Positions 47,118-54,802 of a stretch of 64,000 bases of DNA are shown piece after piece. The translations under genes were made by a program, and so were the position numbers. Where the stretch lies: contig JAFUXA010000009.1 of assembly GCA_017470985.1 (NCBI GenBank), positions 104,889 through 168,888 on the forward strand. The letters run 5' to 3'. Position 1 is the first letter of the stretch, and each line of letters begins with the position of its first letter. Origin of the DNA: Lachnospiraceae bacterium (GTDB taxonomy: Bacteria; Bacillota; Clostridia; Lachnospirales; Lachnospiraceae). Under the pieces are notes generated by a model. That model ran no database searches. It had not been told where the DNA came from and saw only the letters and a list, made by a program, of their open reading frames with translations.

Positions 47118-47918
47118 ATGAAATATTTTGGTGGATGTGATTCAGGTTCTACATATACAAAATGTGTAATTATAGATGAAAATGGCAAGATGGTAGCAGA
47201 TGTTACATTGAGAAGTCGCATCAATGCGGTTTTGTCTTGCGAGGAATCAATTGAACAGGCTATCGCTCAGGTGCCTGAGTTAAAGAGCGCAGATGATCTG
47301 GCATATCTGGTTGGTACCGGATATGGTAGAAATAAAGTACCTTCAGCTGATGAGAATATCTCAGAGATCAGCTGCCATGCAATGGGTGTTCATGTGGCTG
47401 ATCCAAATGTCAAAGCCATCATTGATATTGGCGGACAGGATGTCAAAGGTATTGCAGTAGACCAAGATGGTACAGTTTTGAATTTTGCTATGAATGATAA
47501 ATGTGCTGCCGGAACAGGTAGATTCTTTGAGGCTATGGCAAGAGCATTTGAGATGTCACTTGATGATTTCTCAAATCTGTCATTAAAGGCCAAAAATGTA
47601 ATTCCAATCACAGCACAGTGTACAGTATTTGCTGAATCAGAGGTTATCTCACTTGTTGGAGAAGGAAAGCCGATGGATGAGATTGCAGCAGGTATTGAGC
47701 TTGCAGTAGCAAAGAGATGTTTTGTAATGTCGAAAAAAGCAGGTGCAGTTGATGCTATTACATTGACAGGCGGATGTGCCAAGAATGCAGGATTGAAGGA
47801 AGCAATCGAGAGAGTATTGAATCTCAAAGTTATTGACTTGCCTATCGATCCACAGCTTATGGGTGCTCTTGGTGCAGCAGAATTTGCCCGTCAAAAAGGT
47901 ATGGCACAGGCCAGATAA
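47118..47918 (+). CDS. CoA-substrate-specific enzyme activase (HgdC/BadF-type ATPase)
   Basis: A 266-residue ASKHA-fold ATPase of the archerase type. It has the phosphate loop CDSGSTYTKCVIID, AIIDIGGQDVKGI and the adenosine loop ITLTGGCAKNAGL. Two cysteines, Cys129 (NDKCAAGTGRFFE) and Cys168 (ITAQCTVFAESEV), match the residues that ligate the bridging [4Fe-4S] cluster in HgdC. It hydrolyses ATP to push a low-potential electron into the dehydratase-type subunits. AGGAGG precedes the ATG. Confidence 0.92.
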   Translation: MKYFGGCDSGSTYTKCVIIDENGKMVADVTLRSRINAVLSCEESIEQAIAQVPELKSADDLAYLVGTGYGRNKVPSADENISEISCHAMGVHVADPNVKAIIDIGGQDVKGIAVDQDGTVLNFAMNDKCAAGTGRFFEAMARAFEMSLDDFSNLSLKAKNVIPITAQCTVFAESEVISLVGEGKPMDEIAAGIELAVAKRCFVMSKKAGAVDAITLTGGCAKNAGLKEAIERVLNLKVIDLPIDPQLMGALGAAEFARQKGMAQAR

Positions 47919-47929
47919 GGAGGATAGAT

Positions 47930-48097
47930 ATGGCAACATTTTTACACGTATTACTTGTGATAGCTATCGTACTTGTATGCTTATTTGTGCTTAGCTTCAT
48001 AGTATATTTCTTCAATCTGGATATGAAGCTTACGGCAGCTATTGAGCCATGGTTACTTAAGCACTATGACAAGATTGACAGAGATAAGCATTTATAG
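47930..48097 (+). CDS. Small membrane protein (55 aa) within the low-potential redox operon
   Basis: A 55-residue frame with a strong SD (AAGGAGGAT) 11 bases after the activase stop. Residues 5-29 are a hydrophobic helix (FLHVLLVIAIVLVCLFVLSF), and the remainder is charged, ending YDKIDRDKHL. It is too short to have been called by ORF length, but its spacing, RBS and codon use match the operon. It might anchor one of the partners at the membrane. No homology is recognised. Confidence 0.68.
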   Translation: MATFLHVLLVIAIVLVCLFVLSFIVYFFNLDMKLTAAIEPWLLKHYDKIDRDKHL

Positions 48098-48124
48098 GAA
48101 ATAAGTATTTATAGGAAATTTGAC

Positions 48125-48844
48125 ATGAAACTATATGATGAGGTTATTGCCCGTACCAATGGCATTTTACAGAACTATGAGGCTAAGTCCTTGCAGGTGG
48201 GCTGTGAGAAATGGACTGATGTGGGCAAGGCAAAGATGATATTGCGTTCTGAGATGGCGTACGAACTGGGTGGTGAGAAGCTTCCGGCAATAGGTTGCAC
48301 CATAGTCACCACATCAACAGAGTTGGTGCCACAGGATGAAATTATCTTGATTGGTCCTGATATCTCAGAGATTAAACAGGATCAGCCCTATGCGAGAATT
48401 ACATTTGTGAGAACAGATGAATCTGCTATGGGACAGGGTGATGAATTATATAATGCAATTCATCGAATAGAATATTTCCGCTATCATGTATTTCCAGAGG
48501 GCTTTATGATGAGAGTATCAGCAGCAAGCGAAAGAGAATGCGTGAGAGTAGGAAGCGAGGCGATTGACAAGGGATTGGATTTTACCAAAATTGGTAATTT
48601 CATGATAGATGCGCTGCATGTGCACAAGGACGTGCAGGCTGTAAAGGTAATATTTGTCACATTGCCGGAGGCAGATTATGAGGGATTGCGTGAGAATCAG
48701 CGCATGACCAAGAAAATTACAGATACAATTGATCACATGTTAAAGGATGTGAATATGGACTGCCACAGCTGCAGTTTACAGGAAGTCTGTGAAGAAGTTG
48801 AGGGAATGCGGGAATTACATTTCGGTATTTCCAAAAACTTTTGA
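48125..48844 (+). CDS. Stand-alone acetyl-CoA synthase (AcsB/CdhC) middle-domain-like protein
   Basis: A 239-residue protein. From about residue 75 its order of motifs follows the central domain of acetyl-CoA synthase beta: ILIGPDISEIKQDQPYARI matches EVIGPDIDQIPEGS..., FMMRVSAASERECVRVGSEAIDKGLDFTKIG matches WLRVSKDAVAKGF and ...GEILVAKM, and DCHSCSLQEVC matches the SCVLCQSFAPNHVC stretch that ligates the A-cluster. The CODH-contact domain and the nickel-bearing C-terminal domain of AcsB are missing. Only three cysteines remain in the C-terminal part. The function is unknown; the match is from memory, not an alignment. Confidence 0.6.
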   Translation: MKLYDEVIARTNGILQNYEAKSLQVGCEKWTDVGKAKMILRSEMAYELGGEKLPAIGCTIVTTSTELVPQDEIILIGPDISEIKQDQPYARITFVRTDESAMGQGDELYNAIHRIEYFRYHVFPEGFMMRVSAASERECVRVGSEAIDKGLDFTKIGNFMIDALHVHKDVQAVKVIFVTLPEADYEGLRENQRMTKKITDTIDHMLKDVNMDCHSCSLQEVCEEVEGMRELHFGISKNF

Positions 48845-48883
48845 TAAATGTAAAGTATTTTATAAGAAAAGGAGTATAAGATT

Positions 48884-51775
48884 ATGGATATGGAAAAGTA
48901 CAACCAGTGGCCTGCAAACCACCGCAATGACAATCCACCTAGCCAGAAGATTATTGAGCTGGGCAAGAAAATCACTGACGTGGCCGGACACATGATTGGT
49001 GGAGTAAAGGCAGAGGACCCGGAGTATTGGGGACTTGCAGAGATCATTGATGAAGAGCAGGCTGAAATCTGTCTCACAATGAAGAGAAGACATCCTTATA
49101 CATTTAAGGAATTGTGTGATTTGAACAAAGACAAGGTCAATAAACATGGAGTAGATGGTTTCCAGGAAATCATTGATTATCTGTGTTATGTTGGTGTGTT
49201 GGAGTACGATTACGGTTATCATTATGATCACAATGGTCGTACAGCACCTCAGAGTGAGAGAAGATATATATTATCAATGTTTGTACCGGGCTCTGCAGAG
49301 ATGTTTAATATTGAGGAACTTACAGATGGAACACATGACAATCCTCGTTTGGATCAGCATCCTGATTTGGCAGCTTTCTTCGAGAGAATGACATATATTC
49401 CACTTGAGGGAATTACACAGATGGTTCCTCCTGGAGGCGCAGGAATTGGTATGCATGTCATTCCTGTTGAGTCAGCAATCGAGATGAATAATGAAGCTGT
49501 TGATCTTGAGAAGTTATCATACTGGTTAAGCAAGTATGAAGGTAAGATCGGTGTAGCAAGATGTTCATGTCGTGCTTCAAGAAAGGTTATCGGCGAAGGT
49601 TGTGCTGATGACGATTGGGGATGGTGTATCGGTGTCGGTGATTTCGCTGACTATTGCCGTGAGACTGGTAAGGGTCATGACATTACCAAGGAAGAAGCTC
49701 TTGAAATCTTAAAGCGTGGTGAGGAAAATGGATTTGTACATCAGGTAACAAATATTGATGGAGAGAACAAGATCTTCGGTATCTGTAACTGTAATGTAAA
49801 TATCTGTAATGCTCTTCGTACATCACAGTTATTTAACACACCAAATATGTCAAGAAGTGCGTATGTGGCACATGTTGACAAGGAGAAGTGTGTAGCTTGT
49901 GGACGATGCGTAGAAGTATGTCCTGCAGGTGCTACAAGACTTGGACAGAAGCTTTGCAAGGCTGACGGAACAGAAGTACAGTATCCAAAGCATATCTTGC
50001 CTGATCATATTAAGTGGGGTAAGGAATTCTACGATCCAGATTACAGAGATAATAATAGAATTAATTCTCACAAGACTGGTACAGCTCCATGTAAGACAGC
50101 TTGTCCTGCCCATGTTGCAGTTCAGGGTTACTTGAAGAAGGCAGCACAGGGTGATTATGATGCAGCTCTTGCACTTATCAAGAAGCAGAATCCATTCCCT
50201 GCTGTATGCGGACGTATCTGTAACAGAAGATGTGAGGATGCTTGTACAAGAGGAACAATTGATGAGCCAATCGCTATTGATTCAGTCAAGAGATTCCTGG
50301 CAGATAGAGATCTCAAAGCTGAGACAAGATATGTTCCTAAGAAGTTAATTCCAGCATCTATCCATAGAGATGGATGGGATGAGAAGATTGCCATTATCGG
50401 TGGTGGTCCAGCTGGTCTTTCTGCTGCTTATTATCTGGCAGAGAGAGGATACAAGCCTACAGTATTTGAGAAGAATGCAGAGGCAGGTGGTATGCTTCGT
50501 TACGGTATTCCTTCATACAAGTTGGAGAAGGACGTTATCGCAGCAGAAATCGATGTTATGCGAGAGATGGGTGTAGAGATCAAGACCGGCGTAGAAGTTG
50601 GCAAGGATATCTCACTTAACGAGTTGAGAGCTCAGGGATACAAGGCATTCTACATTGCAATCGGATGTTCTGCAGGACGTCGTCCTGGAGTACCTGGAGA
50701 TGATGCAGAAGGTACATTTACAGCTATCGATTATTTGGCAGAAGCTAACTGTGGTGGCAAGGAATTCACAGGCCGCGTAGTAGTTGTCGGTGGTGGAAAT
50801 GTTGCTATTGATGCTTCAAGAGTTAGTGCAAGAAACGGTGCTTCTGAAGTTACACAGCTTTGCCTGGAGTCAGAGGCAGAGATGCCTGCAAGCGATGAGG
50901 AAGTAAGAGAAGCAGGTGAAGATGGAGTTGCAATTAAGTGCGGCTGGGGACCAAAGGAAGTTCTCGTAGAGAATGGCAAGGTTACTGGAATCGTATTTAA
51001 GAAGTGCTTATCAGTATTTGAAGAAGTTGATGGCAGAAAGAAGTTTGCTCCTAAGTATGATGAAAATGATACAATCACAATCCAGTGTGATAGAGTTATC
51101 TTCGCTGTAGGTCAGCAATCAGTATGGGGCGACCTTTTGAAGGATGAGAAGGTAGAATTCAGAGGACCTGCTCTTGTAGCTGATGGTCTTACATATCAGG
51201 TACAGGGCGCACCTGACCTCTTCATCGGTGGAGATGTAATGACAGGACCTAAGTTCGCAATCGATGCTATCGCAGCAGGACATTGGGCTTCTGAGTCACT
51301 TCACAGATATGTACAGGGTGGTCATATGACTATCGGTAGAAACAGATGGGAATTCATCGAACTTGATAAGGGTGATATCCTTGTTGAGCAGTATGATAAC
51401 TCATCACGTCAGTCTGAGGGAATAAATCCTGCAGTTGGTGACAAGTCATTCAAGGAGCACAAGGTACCATTTACAGAGGAACAGGTAAAGATTGAGACAT
51501 CAAGATGTCTTGGATGTGGTGCTACAATCATTGATGAGAATAAGTGTATCGGATGTGGACTCTGTACAGTACGTTGTGAGTTCGATGCTATTCACTTACA
51601 TCGTGATCATCCTGAGTGCACTAACATGGTTACAGCAGAGGATAAGTTCAAGAAGATTATCCCTTACGAGCTGAAGAGAGCTTGCAAGATTGTATTTACT
51701 CCAAAGACAGCAGAGGAGAAAGCCCAGATCAAGGCTGCAAAGGAACAGTTCGCAGCCAAGGGGAAGAAACTCTAA
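48884..51775 (+). CDS. 963-residue Fe-S/FAD oxidoreductase: Cys-rich and ferredoxin domains fused to a GltD-like unit
   Basis: A large fusion. Residues 1-~330 hold a domain with RCSCRASRKVIGEGC (from Cys227) and ICNCNVNICNAL, a possible extra cluster. A [4Fe-4S] ferredoxin motif CVACGRCVEVCPAG starts at ~336. The GltD-like module follows: CKTACPAHVAVQGYL, PAVCGRICNRRCEDAC, the FAD fold IAIIGGGPAGLSAAYYL (~506) and the NAD(P) fold VVVVGGGNVAIDASR (~633). Near the C-terminus are RCLGCGA and CIGCGLCTVRCEFDAI (875-906), a second ferredoxin pair. It probably moves electrons from NAD(P)H towards the low-potential acceptors of the operon. Codon use is that of a highly expressed gene. Confidence 0.82.
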   Translation: MDMEKYNQWPANHRNDNPPSQKIIELGKKITDVAGHMIGGVKAEDPEYWGLAEIIDEEQAEICLTMKRRHPYTFKELCDLNKDKVNKHGVDGFQEIIDYLCYVGVLEYDYGYHYDHNGRTAPQSERRYILSMFVPGSAEMFNIEELTDGTHDNPRLDQHPDLAAFFERMTYIPLEGITQMVPPGGAGIGMHVIPVESAIEMNNEAVDLEKLSYWLSKYEGKIGVARCSCRASRKVIGEGCADDDWGWCIGVGDFADYCRETGKGHDITKEEALEILKRGEENGFVHQVTNIDGENKIFGICNCNVNICNALRTSQLFNTPNMSRSAYVAHVDKEKCVACGRCVEVCPAGATRLGQKLCKADGTEVQYPKHILPDHIKWGKEFYDPDYRDNNRINSHKTGTAPCKTACPAHVAVQGYLKKAAQGDYDAALALIKKQNPFPAVCGRICNRRCEDACTRGTIDEPIAIDSVKRFLADRDLKAETRYVPKKLIPASIHRDGWDEKIAIIGGGPAGLSAAYYLAERGYKPTVFEKNAEAGGMLRYGIPSYKLEKDVIAAEIDVMREMGVEIKTGVEVGKDISLNELRAQGYKAFYIAIGCSAGRRPGVPGDDAEGTFTAIDYLAEANCGGKEFTGRVVVVGGGNVAIDASRVSARNGASEVTQLCLESEAEMPASDEEVREAGEDGVAIKCGWGPKEVLVENGKVTGIVFKKCLSVFEEVDGRKKFAPKYDENDTITIQCDRVIFAVGQQSVWGDLLKDEKVEFRGPALVADGLTYQVQGAPDLFIGGDVMTGPKFAIDAIAAGHWASESLHRYVQGGHMTIGRNRWEFIELDKGDILVEQYDNSSRQSEGINPAVGDKSFKEHKVPFTEEQVKIETSRCLGCGATIIDENKCIGCGLCTVRCEFDAIHLHRDHPECTNMVTAEDKFKKIIPYELKRACKIVFTPKTAEEKAQIKAAKEQFAAKGKKL

Positions 51776-51883
51776 GCAAGAGAGGAAGCTCTGAAACGAG
51801 TAGCACTTGATATTTTATTAATCCTAGTTTATAGTAATTACTCGTAAGAGAATAATTATTAGGGCGCTAAAATTAAACAAATT

Positions 51884-51915
51884 AAGGCCTCAGCGTATAC
51901 TGGGGCCTTTTAATT
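51884..51915 (+). terminator. Terminator between the oxidoreductase and HypA-like genes
   Basis: Arms AAGGCCTCAG and CTGGGGCCTT around CGTATA, followed by TTAATTTT. It isolates or attenuates the HypA-like gene, whose SD starts 20 bases later. Confidence 0.8.
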
Positions 51916-51931
51916 TTGTCAGGAGGGTAGT

Positions 51932-52387
51932 ATGCACGAATTAGGAATAGTATTTTATATTGCAGACAAAGTAGAAAAGGTTGCTGCGGAAAATAACGTA
52001 TCTCAAATCAAGAGTGTCACAATGGAAATCGGAGAGGTGTCTACGGTTATTCCGGAGTATCTGGTAGATTGTTGGAATTGGAAAGCAGCGAAGAGTGATC
52101 TGCTAAAAGGCTGTGAACTGAAGGTCGATTTGGTTCCTGCTGTTACATTCTGCGAAGATTGCCAGCAGACATATGAGACTGTGAAATATGGTAAGACTTG
52201 TCCAAACTGTGGAAGTGGCAATACATATCTGGTACAGGGCGATGAGCATAACATCAAGGAGATAGAGGTTCTTGATGAAAATATGCAGCCAGGTGAGAAA
52301 CGTGAGGAATATATCGAGAGAGATTCTTCTATTGAAACAGGTGCTTATATGCCTATGGGTGATACCGAAGATATTCGTGAAGATTAA
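51932..52387 (+). CDS. hypA: HypA-like nickel metallochaperone
   Basis: A 151-residue protein. The MHEL N-terminus supplies the nickel-binding Met-His of HypA, and VTMEIGEVSTVIPEYL matches the core strand-helix. The zinc site is FCEDCQQTYE...CPNCGSG. It is longer than the usual ~115 residues, with an acidic C-terminal tail (EYIERDSSIETGAYMPMGDTEDIRED). HypA loads nickel into [NiFe]-hydrogenase or urease; neither is in the window, so its target here may be the adjacent nickel-type operon. AGGAGGGTAGT precedes the ATG. Confidence 0.85.
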   Translation: MHELGIVFYIADKVEKVAAENNVSQIKSVTMEIGEVSTVIPEYLVDCWNWKAAKSDLLKGCELKVDLVPAVTFCEDCQQTYETVKYGKTCPNCGSGNTYLVQGDEHNIKEIEVLDENMQPGEKREEYIERDSSIETGAYMPMGDTEDIRED

Positions 52388-52395
52388 TTTGATAG

Positions 52396-52451
52396 GACTG
52401 AAGCTGAATGAATTGAGTTGATTGCTCAAATGGTTCAACTTCAGTCTTTTT
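52396..52451. terminator. Bidirectional terminator between hypA and the DtxR-type gene
   Basis: Outer arms GACTGAAG and CTTCAGTC plus an inner TTGAG/CTCAA stem, followed by TTTTTAATA; A-rich on the other side. Confidence 0.72.
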
Positions 52452-52462
52452 AATATAACGGA

Positions 52463-52846
52463 TTAGTCCATCAATCCGATTTCTTTGCAATGCTTCTTGA
52501 TTGCAGCAAAGCTTTCAGGGCTTATGACATGCTCTACACGACAAGCGTCCTCCAAAGCGATATCCTCAGGAACGCCTAATTTAATAAGTGCACTAGATAC
52601 AAATTGATGTCTTTCATATATTGTCTCTGCAATTTTGCGCCCTTCATCAGTGAGAGTAATAAAGCCATTTTCGGATACTGTTATATGGTTCTTCTCTCTG
52701 AGATTTTTCATGGCAATACTGACGCTGGATTTCTTGAAATCCAACTCATTTGCTATATCAACTGAACGTACATTAGCCTGTCTTTGGCTGAGTACAAGAA
52801 TTGTTTCTAAGTAATTTTCTGCTGATTCATTTACATATGATTTCAT
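52463..52846 (-). CDS. DtxR/MntR-family metal-dependent regulator
   Basis: About 127 residues on the minus strand. The N-terminal winged helix (SAENYLETILVLSQRQANVRSVDIANEL, KKSSVSIAMKNLREKNHI, LTDEGRKIAETIYERHQ) and the dimer/metal domain (EDACRVEHVISPESFAAIKKH) follow the MntR/DtxR pattern. Candidate metal ligands are the Glu/His residues in ERHQF, DACRVEHVI and KHCKEI. There is no SH3 domain, as in MntR. TTTGGAGG fixes the start at the ATG whose last base is complement of 52846; a TTG further upstream overlaps the SD. Metal could be Mn, Fe or Ni. It faces the nickel-type genes. Confidence 0.88.
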   Translation of the reverse strand: MKSYVNESAENYLETILVLSQRQANVRSVDIANELDFKKSSVSIAMKNLREKNHITVSENGFITLTDEGRKIAETIYERHQFVSSALIKLGVPEDIALEDACRVEHVISPESFAAIKKHCKEIGLMD

Positions 52847-52998
52847 ATGGTCTAAAACCTCCAAATTATTTCTTACATAATATCATAATTGGGCCCACAA
52901 TCCAACGAGTGAAATTATTAAAAAAGCGGATATTTAATTAAGAAAGTATTAATAAGTATCAGACTCGAAATACCCCTCACGAAAAAAGAAAATAATTG

Positions 52999-53060
52999 TT
53001 GACATATAAGGGGCTTTAAAATATAATACAACCATAAAACCTATTAACTTGGTAGGAAAA
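52999..53060 (+). promoter_or_regulatory. cysK promoter with near-consensus boxes and an imperfect palindrome
   Basis: TTGACA (52999-53004) and TATAAT (53022-53027) are separated by 17 bases, an ideal sigma-A promoter. CCTATTAACTTGGTAGG at 53040-53056 lies just past the transcription start with inverted CCTA/TAGG ends, a possible operator for the Rrf2 protein encoded downstream of cysK. Confidence 0.7.
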
Positions 53061-53113
53061 TAGGGAAAAGGAATTCACGATAATATATTTAACAAAAGAA
53101 AGGAACTAAAGTT

Positions 53114-54049
53114 ATGGCACAAATTATTGAAAGCACAACAGAATTAATTGGAAACACACCACTTCTTAAGCTGAATAGATACACAGATGCAGCAGGAGTG
53201 ACAGATGCGACAATCCTCGCAAAGTTGGAGTACTTAAATCCAGCCGGATCAGTAAAGGATAGAATCGCTCTTGCAATGATTGAAGATGCAGAGAAGAAGG
53301 GATTGATCAAGGAAGGCGCTACAATTATCGAGCCTACTTCCGGAAATACAGGAATTGGTCTTGCTGCAGTTGCAACAGCAAGAGGATATAAGACAGTAAT
53401 CACACTTCCAGATACAATGTCAGTTGAGAGAAGAAACCTTCTCAAGGCTTACGGCGCTGAGTTGGTTCTTACAGATGGAAGCAAGGGAATGAAGGGAGCT
53501 ATCGCAAAGGCTGAGGAATTAAATAAGGAAATTCCTAATTCGGTTGTATTAGGACAGTTTATAAATCCTGCAAACCCAGCAGCTCACAAGGCAACTACAG
53601 GACCAGAAATCTGGAATCAGACAGATGGCAAGGTTGATATCTTTGTTGCTGGTGTAGGTACAGGTGGAACAATTACAGGTGTAGGTCAGTATCTCAAAGA
53701 GCAGAATCCTGATGTGAAGATCGTAGCAGTTGAGCCTGCATCAAGTGCTGTTCTTTCTACAGGACAGGCTGGTCCTCACAAGATTCAGGGAATCGGAGCT
53801 GGATTTGTTCCAGATACATTGGATACATCAGTATATGATGAGATTATTGCTATTGAAAATGATGATGCATTTGCAGAGGGCAAGAAGTTCGCTGTTACAG
53901 AAGGTGTACTTGTTGGTATTTCTTCTGGAGCTGCTTTGAAGGCTGCAACAATTCTTGCTGCAAGACCTGAGAACAAGGGCAAGAACATTGTGGTATTGCT
54001 TCCTGATTCAGGAGACAGATATTTGTCTACACCACTATTCGCAGAGTAG
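53114..54049 (+). CDS. cysK: Cysteine synthase A (O-acetylserine sulfhydrylase)
   Basis: A 311-residue PLP enzyme making L-cysteine from O-acetylserine and sulfide. The substrate loop [16 protein letters not shown], the PLP Lys in [29 protein letters not shown] and the phosphate-binding [16 protein letters not shown] are clear. [13 protein letters not shown]-type [15 protein letters not shown] is canonical CysK. AAAGGAA precedes the ATG. It stands under a strong promoter, with an Rrf2 regulator gene downstream. Serine made by SerA/SerC in this window is the upstream precursor. Confidence 0.96.
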   Translation: MAQIIESTTELIGNTPLLKLNRYTDAAGVTDATILAKLEYLNPAGSVKDRIALAMIEDAEKKGLIKEGATIIEPTSGNTGIGLAAVATARGYKTVITLPDTMSVERRNLLKAYGAELVLTDGSKGMKGAIAKAEELNKEIPNSVVLGQFINPANPAAHKATTGPEIWNQTDGKVDIFVAGVGTGGTITGVGQYLKEQNPDVKIVAVEPASSAVLSTGQAGPHKIQGIGAGFVPDTLDTSVYDEIIAIENDDAFAEGKKFAVTEGVLVGISSGAALKAATILAARPENKGKNIVVLLPDSGDRYLSTPLFAE

Positions 54050-54087
54050 GCAGAGACTAGTTGAATTTTTGACACAAAGTTATTAAA

Positions 54088-54130
54088 ATATCCTCGTGAA
54101 GAATTGCAACATGATTTTTCACGGGGATAT
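54088..54130 (+). other. Hairpin between cysK and the Rrf2 gene
   Basis: Thirteen-base arms ATATCCTCGTGAA and TTCACGGGGATAT with no T-run after the right arm. It may be a weak terminator or a regulatory fold in the Rrf2 leader. Confidence 0.5.
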
Positions 54131-54175
54131 AAATTATTCTCAGTTTTTAACTAAGTAATTAACGAGGTGAAATAT

Positions 54176-54613
54176 ATGAAAGTTTCCACAAGAGGCAGAT
54201 ATGCTATTAGATTTATGCTGGATTTGGCTATGCACAATACAGGAGAACCTGTGAGAGTGCGTGATATAGCTGCCAGACAAGAGATCTCTGATAAATATTT
54301 GGAGCAGGTGGTTGCTACATTGAACAAGGCCGGCTATGTGCGTAGTGTCAGAGGTCCACAGGGTGGATACTTGCTTGCAATGAAACCGGAAGAGTACACC
54401 ATGGGTATGATTCTCCGTCTTACAGAGGGAGAAATGTCTCCAGTAGCTTGTCTTGCTGGTCCAAATAACTTGTGCGACCGTGCAGATAATTGTACTACGC
54501 TGGGCTTTTGGAAGAGATTGGACAAGGCCATAAGTGATGTGATTGACCATACTACTTTGGCGGATCTCATGGAGGAAGAGCAGGCTCGACTGGTCAACAA
54601 TTATGTGATCTAA
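54176..54613 (+). CDS. Rrf2-family transcriptional regulator (IscR/CymR-like)
   Basis: About 145 residues. The winged-helix N-terminus KVSTRGRYAIRFMLDLAMH, VRVRDIAARQEISDKYLEQV and VRSVRGPQGGYLLA are Rrf2 hallmarks. Three cysteines in the C-terminal half (VACLAGPNNLCDRADNCTTL) are arranged like the IscR [Fe-S] ligands, so it may sense iron-sulfur status. Its position after cysK also suits a CymR-type cysteine regulator. A GTG at 54167 is in frame, but the ATG at 54176 behind CGAGGTG is preferred. Confidence 0.88.
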   Translation: MKVSTRGRYAIRFMLDLAMHNTGEPVRVRDIAARQEISDKYLEQVVATLNKAGYVRSVRGPQGGYLLAMKPEEYTMGMILRLTEGEMSPVACLAGPNNLCDRADNCTTLGFWKRLDKAISDVIDHTTLADLMEEEQARLVNNYVI

Positions 54614-54690
54614 ATGATATAAGAAGTTTTAGTACTTATAGAAATTAAGTAATCGCAAAATGAAAATGAAAAAGAATTGAATTATCAAGT

Positions 54691-54732
54691 AAAGTAGGGT
54701 AATATGCTTATAGTTACCCTACTTTATTTGTT
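54691..54732 (+). terminator. Terminator after the Rrf2 gene
   Basis: Twelve-base perfect arms AAAGTAGGGTAA and TTACCCTACTTT with an 11-base loop, followed by ATTTGTTT. Confidence 0.82.
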
Positions 54733-54802
54733 TAAAGCAAGAAAACATATTCGAAGTAGAGGTATTTGAAGTATATTAATATGAATAGGAGATTTCGAAA
54801 AA

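Noticed and set aside
44279-47918. 2-hydroxyglutaryl-CoA dehydratase proper
   Set aside because: The family is right, but the second subunit is unusually long and no glutaconate CoA-transferase, decarboxylase or dehydrogenase genes lie near; the partners point to a different role.
43489-48844. A CODH/ACS (Wood-Ljungdahl) locus
   Set aside because: CooC-like and ACS-like genes are present, but no CooS catalytic subunit, full AcsB, corrinoid protein or methyltransferase is seen in the window.
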